NCBI RefSeq assembly: GCF_006265175.1
Contig: NZ_VDCQ01000024.1
Location: 29,416-93,415 of the forward strand
Source: Paenibacillus hemerocallicola
Lineage (GTDB): Bacteria > Bacillota > Bacilli > Paenibacillales > NBRC-103111
Length of the DNA: 64,000 bases
Direction: 5' to 3'
Part shown: piece after piece, positions 8,958-16,005 of the stretch
Numbering within the stretch: the stretch's first letter is position 1
Layout of the letters: each line of letters starts with the position of its first letter
Position numbers and translations under genes: made by a program
The notes under the pieces: generated by a model
What the model was told of the DNA's origin: nothing
What the model saw: only the letters and a program-made list of their open reading frames with translations
The model's database searches: none

Positions 8958-9707
8958 TCAGGAGCGCGCGAGCCAATCCGCCAAACGGGTCGGCGCAATA
9001 CGCGCGTTGCTGTCGTCCGCAGGAACGAGCGCGCTATCGTCCACTTGCCCGCCGAAGTAGCCTGCCTCGTTGTCCGTGACGACCTCGCGATTATCCCCAG
9101 CCGCCTTCAAGGATTGGCGGACGAACTCGTCCATCCCGACCTTCTCGGGTCCGGCCAGGTCGACAATGCCGTTCACGGGCTCCTCCAGCGCATAGTCGGC
9201 CAAAGCCGCGCTCACATCCGCGGCCGCGATCGGCTGCATGGCGGAGGACGGCAAACGGACGGTTTGACCTTCCGTCGCCGTATAGGCAATGGTGCCGGCA
9301 AATTCGAAGAACTGCGTCGCTCTGACGATCGTGTAAGGAATCGAGGACGCTTGGATCAGCTTCTCTTGGGCGACCTTGGCGTTGAAATAAGCGTTTCCGG
9401 GCGGACGGTCCGTGCCGACGATCGACAGGGCGATATAGTGCTGCACGCCCGCGTTCGCCGCCTCGGCCAGCAGATTCTTGGTCGACGTTTCGAAGAACGT
9501 AAGCACCGCTTGCTCTTCGAACGAAGGCGAATTGGTGACGTCGACGACGACTTGCGCGCCGGCCAGCGCCGCAGCCAGCCCTTCGCCCGTTACCGAGTTG
9601 ACGCCCAGGGACGGGGAAGCCGCCACCGCTTCATGACCGAGATTGTTCAGGTTCTGTACGAGTCCTTTGCCGATAAGTCCGCTGCCGCCGATCACTACAA
9701 TTTTCAT
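8958..9707 (-). CDS. NmrA-like NAD(P)-binding epimerase/reductase, ECF41 target
   Basis: A 249-residue atypical short-chain dehydrogenase of the NmrA/NAD(P)H-binding group. The Rossmann motif GGSGLIGKGLVQNL is at the N-terminus, and IVRATQFFEF and DLAGPEK occur further on. ATG at 9707 follows AGGAGG. It is divergent from an ECF41 sigma factor gene. ECF41 factors are known to drive an adjacent carboxymuconolactone decarboxylase, oxidoreductase or epimerase gene, and a matching promoter lies at 9789-9815. The physiological substrate of this class is generally unknown. Confidence 0.9.
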   Translation of the reverse strand: MKIVVIGGSGLIGKGLVQNLNNLGHEAVAASPSLGVNSVTGEGLAAALAGAQVVVDVTNSPSFEEQAVLTFFETSTKNLLAEAANAGVQHYIALSIVGTDRPPGNAYFNAKVAQEKLIQASSIPYTIVRATQFFEFAGTIAYTATEGQTVRLPSSAMQPIAAADVSAALADYALEEPVNGIVDLAGPEKVGMDEFVRQSLKAAGDNREVVTDNEAGYFGGQVDDSALVPADDSNARIAPTRLADWLARS

Positions 9708-9788
9708 GAGTTTCCTCCTGGATTTTAGCCCGTATTCGCTGGGCGATTTGGTTTAAATGAAGCCTGTTGTTTTGTCCGACATACTTAT

Positions 9789-9815
9789 AACGAGCGAGCC
9801 AAACGTTCTGTGACA
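9789..9815 (-). promoter_or_regulatory. ECF41-type promoter
   Basis: On the minus strand, TGTCACA (9815-9809), exactly 16 bases, then CGTT (9792-9789). The described ECF41 target promoter is TGTCACA-N16-CGTC, so only the last base differs. It reads into the NmrA-like gene, with a leader of about 75 bases. Confidence 0.75.
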
Positions 9816-10013
9816 CGGGACGGCGAAGATTTTCGCTTGAACAAACAAAAAGTAAGCGCCCGGACTGCTTTAACTTTATCCTAATGCGACGACATAAACG
9901 ATATTGCGCCATTCCAAAGGACGTCGTAAGCCGTTTAGGCTTGGGTTGATTAATTGCCGGGCAAGTTATAAGGTAAGTACAAGAAGAAAGCAGCCGGACA
10001 AGGAAGTGACAAG

Positions 10014-10877
10014 ATGCAGGAGCTGTACGAGCAGTACAAAGGACTGCTGTTCAACCTCGCCTACCAGCTGACCGGGTCGGTCTCCGACGCCGAGGACGTG
10101 GTGCAGGACGTATTTTTGAAAGCATATCAATTGCCGCCGGAGAAATTGACCGAGCCCGGACCCTACCTGTGCAAAATGGTCACGAACCGCTGTCGGGATC
10201 TGTACAAGTCGGCTCGCAAGAAGCGGGAGGAATATTTTGGAGAGTGGCTGCCCGAGCCCCTTGTTGCGGCGGATAGCGACCCGGCGGATTCGGTCGCGCG
10301 CGACGATCTGTTGTCCTATGCCATGCTGGTGCTGCTGGAGCGGTTGTCGGCGTCGGAGCGGGCGGTTTTTGTGCTGCGGGAGGCACTCGGGTTCGAATAT
10401 GGGGAAATCGCTAGGCTAATGGATAAAAGCGAGGTCAATTGCCGGAAGCTGTTCAGCCGCGCAAGCGCGAAAATGGGGCTGGACGCCGAGGCGCCGCTCC
10501 CGGCCCAAACGGCCGGCGAGGAATGGGTAGACGGGTTCGTGACCGCCCTCAAACAGGGGAACATGAATCGGCTTCTGTCGATGCTCGATCCCGACGTTGT
10601 GCTGCTGCCCGATGGCGGAGGCAAGGTGCAGGCGGCGGTTAATCCGATTCATACCGCAGAGCGCGTTGCGAAATTTCTTATGGGCATCATTCGCAAGGCC
10701 GCTACGATCGAGGGAGAAGTGGTCATCCATATGGAGCGCATCAACGGGGAACCCGGCATGATTCTGCGCTCCGAGGACGGAGTTGTTCATACGGCTGCCC
10801 TATTCCGCGTCGAAGGCGGACTCATCCGCGGCCTGTATATTTTGCGCAATCCGGACAAGCTTAAGTCGCTGGCGTGA
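10014..10877 (+). CDS. ECF41 family RNA polymerase sigma factor
   Basis: A 287-residue sigma-70 factor of the SigJ/ECF41 type. Region 2 (about residues 5-75; NLAYQLTGSVSDAEDVVQDVFLK) and region 4 (about 110-155; AVFVLREALGFEYGEIARL) are followed by the SnoaL-like C-terminal extension (about 165-287) that sets ECF41 apart. That extension has its two hallmark motifs, DGGGK (residues 199-203) and NPDKL near the end. No anti-sigma gene is present, as usual for this group, where the extension itself controls activity. It is divergent from the NmrA-like gene at 8958-9707, its probable target. Confidence 0.93.
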   Translation: MQELYEQYKGLLFNLAYQLTGSVSDAEDVVQDVFLKAYQLPPEKLTEPGPYLCKMVTNRCRDLYKSARKKREEYFGEWLPEPLVAADSDPADSVARDDLLSYAMLVLLERLSASERAVFVLREALGFEYGEIARLMDKSEVNCRKLFSRASAKMGLDAEAPLPAQTAGEEWVDGFVTALKQGNMNRLLSMLDPDVVLLPDGGGKVQAAVNPIHTAERVAKFLMGIIRKAATIEGEVVIHMERINGEPGMILRSEDGVVHTAALFRVEGGLIRGLYILRNPDKLKSLA

Positions 10878-11010
10878 GGGGCTGTTGGGCCAGGGGCGAG
10901 GGCAGTCAAATTTGAGGCCGCCGCAGGATCGATCGGGCGGCATCGTTAAGCTAAAGGGCATTTTGTAGCTCGCGCTGCACCGTGATTTTGGAACGGAAGG
11001 AAGAAGTTTC

Positions 11011-11146
11011 GAGGGACAAGAACTTGTATGCTTTGGAATCCGCGTAGATCGCGGATTTTTTAATTTTACAGATATATGTTCTTGTCCTCAGCTCAGGACA
11101 AGAACATGAATCCTTAACCGTATGGGGACAAGAACATATACGCATT
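11011..11146 (+). repeat. GGACAAGAAC-box repeat, copy 2 (most complete)
   Basis: The order is direct box 1 (GAGGGACAAGAACTTGTATGC, first bases at 11011), hairpin AATCCGCG/CGCGGATT with a U-run (11038-11062), inverted box 2 (ATATATGTTCTTGTCC), a loop, direct box 3 (GGACAAGAACATGAATCC) ending in TTAACCGTA, and direct box 4 (GGGACAAGAACATATACGCA) ending in TTGCCGTA. Box 2 can pair with box 1, 3 or 4, so mutually exclusive hairpins are possible. It follows the sigma factor gene. Confidence 0.8.
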
Positions 11147-11189
11147 GCCGTATCAACATCGGCGTGTGAGAGTCATTTCCGGTGATGCT

Positions 11190-11420
11190 GAAGCTTAAGC
11201 TGAAGTTGGCAGATGGTGCACGAGCAGTAGGCCCCGGCCGGTGCAGGGGAAAGGGCACCGCGTGCTGGGAGATCGACGGCCCAACGCTGTACCAGTTCAG
11301 CCTGGAATTGCACGACGCGGCCGGCCGGTGAAGCTGAACGGGGCGCTGCTCATGCAGTTTTTGCCGCCGCGATATATGGATTGGTCTAACCGCAACATAG
11401 CAAGCATCAAGGTATCGAAG
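11190..11420 (+). pseudogene. Frameshifted protein fragment, family unknown
   Basis: One frame reads CWEIDGPTLYQFSLELHDAAGR and stops. The next frame continues as GRPVKLNGALLMQFLPPRYMDW. The join looks like a single-base frameshift within one former coding region. No start or upstream domain is present. I do not recognise the family. Confidence 0.35.
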
Positions 11421-11644
11421 GTTCGGAGCGCGGTGGGACTGAGAAGATACCGAAAACGCGGAAACCGGCTAACTTAGATATTAGGACGACACGAAACATA
11501 CTCAAGCCATGTAATGTCGTGCTCTGAACAGAATGAGGATTATATCCGGAGAAAGGGCAATCATCTAAGCGCAGCAACGCATGGGACACATACCATAATG
11601 AATGGGTACTAGGTGCGAAATCGCATAGGAATACCCGTTCCATT

Positions 11645-12310
11645 ATGGCAAGCATGAAAGGTGTGAAGCTTACAGAGATGATCTCGCGGGCTGTTTTTGA
11701 TGTGAATGTTGTCCCTGATTTTGCAAATCAAGCATTCTTAGTTGCGGGCTGCGGAGGCTCGCCATTGCCTACATTTACGGTACCCGATGGTAATGTTGTC
11801 CTGCGACGAGGGAATGCGAAAGTAAGGGTTTCCCTAACTAACAGTGATGCTTCTGAATGCATTGATAATCGAATTGACGTGGGTGTAGCAACTGCGCGAA
11901 CGTTAGGCTTGATCAATAAGAGGCGCTACAATGTGCGGTTTGACTCGGTCGATCGAAGCATTTCTTTTTTTAGAAAACCGGTGTCGCGTACTTCGATTGC
12001 CACTAGGATTGGAAGCACAGTCGTTGAAATTAATACGAATGGCGACAGGACCATCACTCGTATAACGGACAATGAAATACACGTTTCGGCGATCGGCGTA
12101 GTGTTACTCGGAATTCTCAAGGATCAGCTGCTATTGAAGCGCGGACTTGTAACGAAAAGGGTTCGGCTTCAAGCAGGCACAGACATTTTTGTTGAACCAT
12201 TCATACAAGTAACTCCCAACACGGCGAAAATGTTTGGCTTGTTTGAAGAGGACACTCCGGTAGCCTTCAACCAAATCAGCTCGGTCCTTCGCATTCATCC
12301 GGGTAAATAA
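11645..12310 (+). CDS. Uncharacterised protein with duplicated module
   Basis: A 221-residue protein that I do not recognise. It contains two related halves: about residues 78-112 (RIDVGVATARTLGLINKRRY, then VRF, then SI) and about 185-218 (FIQVTPNTAKMFGLFEE, then VAF, then SVLRI). They share the pattern I-x-V-x3-TA-x3-GL-x7-V-x-F. This resembles the small beta-barrel at the N-terminus of YheC/YheD-type spore-associated ATP-grasp proteins, but no ATP-grasp part is present, so the comparison is weak. No signal peptide or membrane segment is seen. The start is uncertain (ATG 11645 or 11654, no good ribosome site). It precedes three small genes that share another module. Confidence 0.6.
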   Translation: MASMKGVKLTEMISRAVFDVNVVPDFANQAFLVAGCGGSPLPTFTVPDGNVVLRRGNAKVRVSLTNSDASECIDNRIDVGVATARTLGLINKRRYNVRFDSVDRSISFFRKPVSRTSIATRIGSTVVEINTNGDRTITRITDNEIHVSAIGVVLLGILKDQLLLKRGLVTKRVRLQAGTDIFVEPFIQVTPNTAKMFGLFEEDTPVAFNQISSVLRIHPGK

Positions 12311-12468
12311 AAAGGTCCACCAAATACTATTATCTGGACAACATGAACGGGTCATTCCCATTCATCCGGTATTTTCGGATTGAAAGTGTGTGGTCCGCCT
12401 CCGGATAACGGTTTTCCAAACCGGAAGGATAACGAAACGTTTTTTTTAGTTGGAGGGAGCAACAACGT

Positions 12469-12855
12469 ATGACATGTTCATGTAAGCAGGGTCAGTTGCG
12501 TCGGAATCCATTCACTCGTCCAACGCATATGGGGATAGCGTCCGCATGTTCAAACGGTGACGCACTCCGCTGTCAAAGACTAATCACTGGAATAAAGCAG
12601 CAAATAAACAGACGATTATTGTTATTAAGAACGCTTGTAGGTGCAAAAAGCGCGAGCGGGAGCTGTAACCCTCAGGGGTGTAGGGTTTCCTTTCAGGGAC
12701 AAAGCCGCCCCGGTCCAAAAGAGCAGGTAGCCAGACTGAAGCGGGAAGTCATTCGTCTACTCCAGCAATTATTAAAAATAGTTGGCGCAAAGTTCGTAGA
12801 TATCAGCTGTTCTCGCACAAAGTGTGGTGAATTCGTATTTAATGATCGGATTTGA
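12469..12855 (+). CDS. Small protein with two Cys-pair modules
   Basis: A 128-residue protein; ATG follows GGAGGG at good spacing. Two copies of a module of about 42 residues are visible: a basic helix (RLITGIKQQINRRLLLLRTLVGAK and, in the second copy, LKREVIRLLQQLLKIVGAK) and then a short strand pair with two cysteines (CNPQGCRVSF and CSRTKCGEFVF). The two genes downstream each encode one copy of the same module. The N-terminus has a separate CSC motif. No signal peptide. Function unknown; the family is new to me. The stop overlaps the possible upstream start of the next gene, suggesting one transcript. Confidence 0.65.
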   Translation: MTCSCKQGQLRRNPFTRPTHMGIASACSNGDALRCQRLITGIKQQINRRLLLLRTLVGAKSASGSCNPQGCRVSFQGQSRPGPKEQVARLKREVIRLLQQLLKIVGAKFVDISCSRTKCGEFVFNDRI

Positions 12856-12880
12856 TGAAAACAAGAAGGACGTGACGACT

Positions 12881-13054
12881 TTGAAAAAGGCTGTAAAAAC
12901 CAAGCGTCCCATGGTTGCCCGTAACAAGAAAACAGTCGAACGGGAAATACAGACTTTGGCGAAAATCATTGGCACCCAAAATGTTGGAATCGCTTGCTTT
13001 AAAGTAAACGGGAAATTCAGATGCTTCTTTAGCTTCGGACCACAGCCCGGTTAA
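12881..13054 (+). CDS. Small single-module protein of the same family
   Basis: A 57-residue protein. TTG 12881 is chosen because AAGAAGGA precedes it and the resulting N-terminus (LKKAVKTKRP) parallels that of the next gene (LKKIKGKTLT). An ATG at 12842 would overlap the preceding gene. The module reads ARNKKTVEREIQTLAKIIG, then CFKVNGKFRCFFSF, with the same Cys-x5-7-Cys-x-F-x-F ending as its neighbours. Function unknown. Confidence 0.6.
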   Translation: MKKAVKTKRPMVARNKKTVEREIQTLAKIIGTQNVGIACFKVNGKFRCFFSFGPQPG

Positions 13055-13070
13055 AAAGGAAGGGATATTT

Positions 13071-13268
13071 TTGAAAAAAATAAAGGGAAAAACACTCACG
13101 TGTCAGCAAGTCATAGCCCGTAAAAGACAAATCATCGAAAGAAAGATTGAAGCCATATCGAAAATTTTAGGTGAAGATCTTGTATTTGTCAGATGTTCTC
13201 CTGTAAACGGCAAGTTAAGATGCACGTTTACTTTCCAGCATTCAAATGGAGGAGATGAAACTGGCTAA
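13071..13268 (+). CDS. Small single-module protein of the same family
   Basis: A 65-residue protein starting at TTG 13071, 8 bases after AAGGAAGGG. The module reads ARKRQIIERKIEAISKILG, then CSPVNGKLRCTFTF. It is closely similar to the preceding gene (VNGK-x-RC-x-F-x-F in both), so the two are tandem duplicates. The basic amphipathic helix plus Cys pair suggests nucleic acid or metal binding or disulphide-linked assembly, but this is only a guess. Confidence 0.65.
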   Translation: MKKIKGKTLTCQQVIARKRQIIERKIEAISKILGEDLVFVRCSPVNGKLRCTFTFQHSNGGDETG

Positions 13269-13336
13269 CAACCCACTCGCCTCAGTCTGAGCTTGCCGAC
13301 AAATGTAAGAAAGCTTATAATTCCAACACGTCGTCT

Positions 13337-13470
13337 AATGACACAACATGCCATAAATAAAATCAATAAAATCAAGGGACCCTTTTTGTTTAATGGGGAT
13401 GTTTGTGTCGTAGGTTAGTGACACAAGCATTCCCTTTTACGCTTATGGTGACACAAACATATACTTATAA
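13337..13470 (+). repeat. Box repeat, variant copy with GACACAA word
   Basis: Same order of parts as the GGACAAGAAC-box repeats but with another word in every box: TGACACAACATGCC (13339-13352), a small hairpin AAGGG/CCCTT with T-run, inverted GGGGATGTTTGTGTC (13395-13409), GACACAAGCATTCCC (13420-13434) and GTGACACAAACATATA (13448-13463). The word has changed in concert within the copy. Confidence 0.6.
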
Positions 13471-13523
13471 GATGCGAAAATTATTTAGCGATATCCGCGA
13501 CGTTAATCCGATACCTATGGCTT

Positions 13524-13768
13524 ATGAAGGAATTTTGGAATATGAATCAAGATGATTGGAACAAAGCTAGGGAACTAGGACAAACTAGGACACACGTACT
13601 GTGCAATTATAGTAGAAAACAAAATTGCTTCTGTGGCGGCAGTATGGAAATATTCCGAAGAAAAATGGGAAGTGGCAGCATTACACACGAGGACAGAGTT
13701 TTTAAATCGGGGGTTTGCCAAGAGGGTTGTAAGTGTCGCTACTGAATATGCACTAGCAGGAAGCTTAC
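13524..13768 (+). pseudogene. GNAT acetyltransferase remnant
   Basis: The segment CAIIVENKIASVAAVW..LHTRTEFLNRGFAKRVV (about 13590-13755) matches the acetyl-CoA-binding part of GNAT N-acetyltransferases. It is cut off upstream by a stop in its own frame, while the preceding sequence (MNQDDWNKARELGQ, from 13539) continues in another frame. The C-terminus is also short. This is a frameshifted, truncated gene. Confidence 0.6.
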
Positions 13769-13798
13769 AAGGAAGTCAAGTGAAGCAAAGGAGCTGCC

Positions 13799-13825
13799 GG
13801 ACGCCCCCTTATATGTGGGGCGTCC
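13799..13825. terminator. Terminator hairpin
   Basis: Stem GGACGCCCC/GGGGCGTCC with a 9-base loop, followed by TCTATTC. It lies just past the 3' end of the AraC gene on the minus strand and the GNAT remnant on the plus strand. Confidence 0.5.
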
Positions 13826-13860
13826 TCTATTCAAGACGGATCGCGAGCATACGAGGTGAT

Positions 13861-14745
13861 TTAAGGTGCCGTTTCTGACTTTAGCGTCTTCATTTTACGA
13901 TATTCTGACGGCGATATACCCTTGGTGTCTCGAAAAATCCGCGAGAACGTATTATACGATCCGTAGCCAACTTCCAGTGCGATTTCGGATACGCTCATCT
14001 CCGTTGAAACGAGAAGGCTGCACGCATGGCGGATGCGAAGATCCTGAAGGAAATGGACGTACGATTGGCCTGTAGCTTGTTTAATGATTTCACTGACCCG
14101 GGAGATGCTCAATGAGAACTGCTTGGCAATTCCGCCTAGTGTCAAACCCTCCTGATAGTTGCCGTTAATATAGTGGATGATCGGCCAGACGGCTCCTGCT
14201 GATTTGCCCGGGGCGGGCTCCCCGTTCGGTGTTATTCCATTCTTCCTCCGATAGCGGTCGAACCGAATGAGAAGCTCCTTCAGCTTAACCTGCAAATAGC
14301 TGTTCCGCCATCGGTCGCTGCCGGAGTATTCCTCCATCATATCCTCAAGCAGGTTGTCCGTCCGCGCTTTCTCCTTCCCCTCGATCTGAACGAAGGAAGG
14401 CAGCCCTTCGGTACCATTGACCATGCCGTTCATCAACTCTTCTTGGTTCGGTTCCATGAGCAATTCCATACTGAATCGACAATTGTACAGAATTAGCTCC
14501 GATCCCGGATCGGTAAACAATTCATGAATTTGATACGGCAGCAAAAAAGAAAACGTCCCCGCCTCCATCCGATGCTTTACCCCATTGATCGTTTCCCAGC
14601 CGGTCCCGCTCTTGACGTATGAAAATTCCAGGTAATCCTGCCGGTGGGAAGGGTAGCCTTTCTTCAGCCTATTAATTAGGAGCTCGAACTGGAACGGGCT
14701 GTCCTTGGTAGAATAGTCTTTTAAATATCTTGGGAATTGTGACAT
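13861..14745 (-). CDS. AraC family transcription regulator
   Basis: A 294-residue regulator with an N-terminal cupin-like sensor (about 1-140; HRQDYLEFSYVKSGTGW) and a C-terminal AraC DNA-binding domain (about 190-290; AKQFSLSISRVSEIIKQATGQ and IALEVGYGSYNTFSRIFRD). The start at 14745 is preferred because GAGGGG lies about 10 bases upstream; an ATG at 14811 lacks one. It is divergent from the DUF1861 gene and the SBP at 16006 and probably regulates them. Confidence 0.9.
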   Translation of the reverse strand: MSQFPRYLKDYSTKDSPFQFELLINRLKKGYPSHRQDYLEFSYVKSGTGWETINGVKHRMEAGTFSFLLPYQIHELFTDPGSELILYNCRFSMELLMEPNQEELMNGMVNGTEGLPSFVQIEGKEKARTDNLLEDMMEEYSGSDRWRNSYLQVKLKELLIRFDRYRRKNGITPNGEPAPGKSAGAVWPIIHYINGNYQEGLTLGGIAKQFSLSISRVSEIIKQATGQSYVHFLQDLRIRHACSLLVSTEMSVSEIALEVGYGSYNTFSRIFRDTKGISPSEYRKMKTLKSETAP

Positions 14746-14862
14746 AATGGCGGGTCCCCTCAGAAAAAATGGGATAATTATCGAAAAACGCGTTAGGCTT
14801 TTATTCTTCATTTATTTTACCATAAATAAAGAAAGTGAGTGCTTCTAACAGGGGGGAAAAAG

Positions 14863-15813
14863 TTGAACCGGAAGACGCAAAGAATTGAATTTGAACAGAC
14901 AAAAAAAATTTATGAGAGTGAGACATTGGTGTTTCATGGTGTGGACGGTTTTGATGTCTACAATATTTCGATCCCGTTCATACGGGGCGGGAAGCGCTAT
15001 TTGTTCGGGCGGTTAGAGCGTCGAGAGGAATGGGCCCGCTCTTGGGTCCGCCTGTTCGAGGAGACGGGACAGGATGAATGGACCGTGGTGAAAGATAGCA
15101 TGATTTATACGCTGGAAGACCCTTACATCTCGGAGATCGGTGATGAGCTTGTCCTGGGCGGGACACATGTACAGTATCAGTCTGGAAAATACAGCACGTT
15201 TTTCGGTTATTTCTATCGGGGAACCGACCTCCACAATTTGTACTACTTCACTACCGGACCTAACAAAATGAAGGATATTCGCCTTGTTCCGTTATCGGAC
15301 GGCAAGATTGGCGTCTTCTCTCGTCCGCGCAGTGCGGAGATGAGAGGCAAATACGGGAGTGAATCCATGATAGGCTTCACGGTCGTTGACAGACTGGAAG
15401 AGCTGACTGCGGACGTCATCGAGAACGCACCTTACATCTACGGCATTTTCGGGGAAGGCGAATGGGGAGGTGTTAATCAGGCTTATCTACTCGACAGCGG
15501 CAAAATCGGCGTCATCGGCCACATCTGCTACAAGGATGAGGATGAGAATGGCGGGGAAGTGAAGGTGTACCTGAACATGGCCTTCGTCTTCGATCCAACC
15601 ACCCGTGAGTCTTCGGATCTTCATTTGATCGGAAGTCGTACCTGCTATCCGCCGGGACCTGCCAAGGCACCGCAATTGGTCGACTGCGTCTTTACTTCGG
15701 GAATTGTGATGCGTTCGGACGGCAAGGCCGAACTATACAGCGGCATTGGCGATTGCCAGACGGGACGTATTACGATCGACTATCCTTTCGAGGGACATGG
15801 GCGCATTGTCTAG
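14863..15813 (+). CDS. DUF1861 beta-propeller protein
   Basis: A 316-residue cytoplasmic protein resembling the DUF1861/MTP-1 family, which has a glycosidase-type five-bladed beta-propeller fold. TTG 14863 follows AGGGGGG at ideal spacing; an upstream GTG at 14839 lacks a site. Recognisable stretches are FHGVDGFDVYNISIPF near the start, LEDPYISEIGDELVLGGTHV, and FGEGEWGGVNQAYLL. Acidic residues in these conserved blocks would be candidate catalytic groups, but no mechanism can be assigned. It is flanked by an AraC regulator and an SBP gene, so it is probably a glycoside-processing enzyme for the sugar bound by that SBP. Confidence 0.7.
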   Translation: MNRKTQRIEFEQTKKIYESETLVFHGVDGFDVYNISIPFIRGGKRYLFGRLERREEWARSWVRLFEETGQDEWTVVKDSMIYTLEDPYISEIGDELVLGGTHVQYQSGKYSTFFGYFYRGTDLHNLYYFTTGPNKMKDIRLVPLSDGKIGVFSRPRSAEMRGKYGSESMIGFTVVDRLEELTADVIENAPYIYGIFGEGEWGGVNQAYLLDSGKIGVIGHICYKDEDENGGEVKVYLNMAFVFDPTTRESSDLHLIGSRTCYPPGPAKAPQLVDCVFTSGIVMRSDGKAELYSGIGDCQTGRITIDYPFEGHGRIV

Positions 15814-15940
15814 AGGAGGAAATGGGGGTGACTGCGAATATCCCACATCGTCACAGTCGACTGTGACGGTGATTCCGGGATGCTTCCGAACAAATTTCCC
15901 CATCATATGGACCGGTTTTGTGTCTAATTGGACCGTTTAA

Positions 15941-15954
15941 TGTAAGCGCTATTA
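15941..15954 (+). promoter_or_regulatory. cre-like site upstream of SBP gene
   Basis: TGTAAGCGCTATTA has the strict cre core TGTAAGCGCT and differs from TGWAAGCGYTWNCW at one position. It lies 52 bases upstream of the SBP start at 16006, where CcpA binding could block transcription. Confidence 0.5.
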
Positions 15955-16005
15955 TTTCAATTGTTGGTAACTTTGCTTCAACAATAATGAATGGGGGAAA
16001 CCGAT

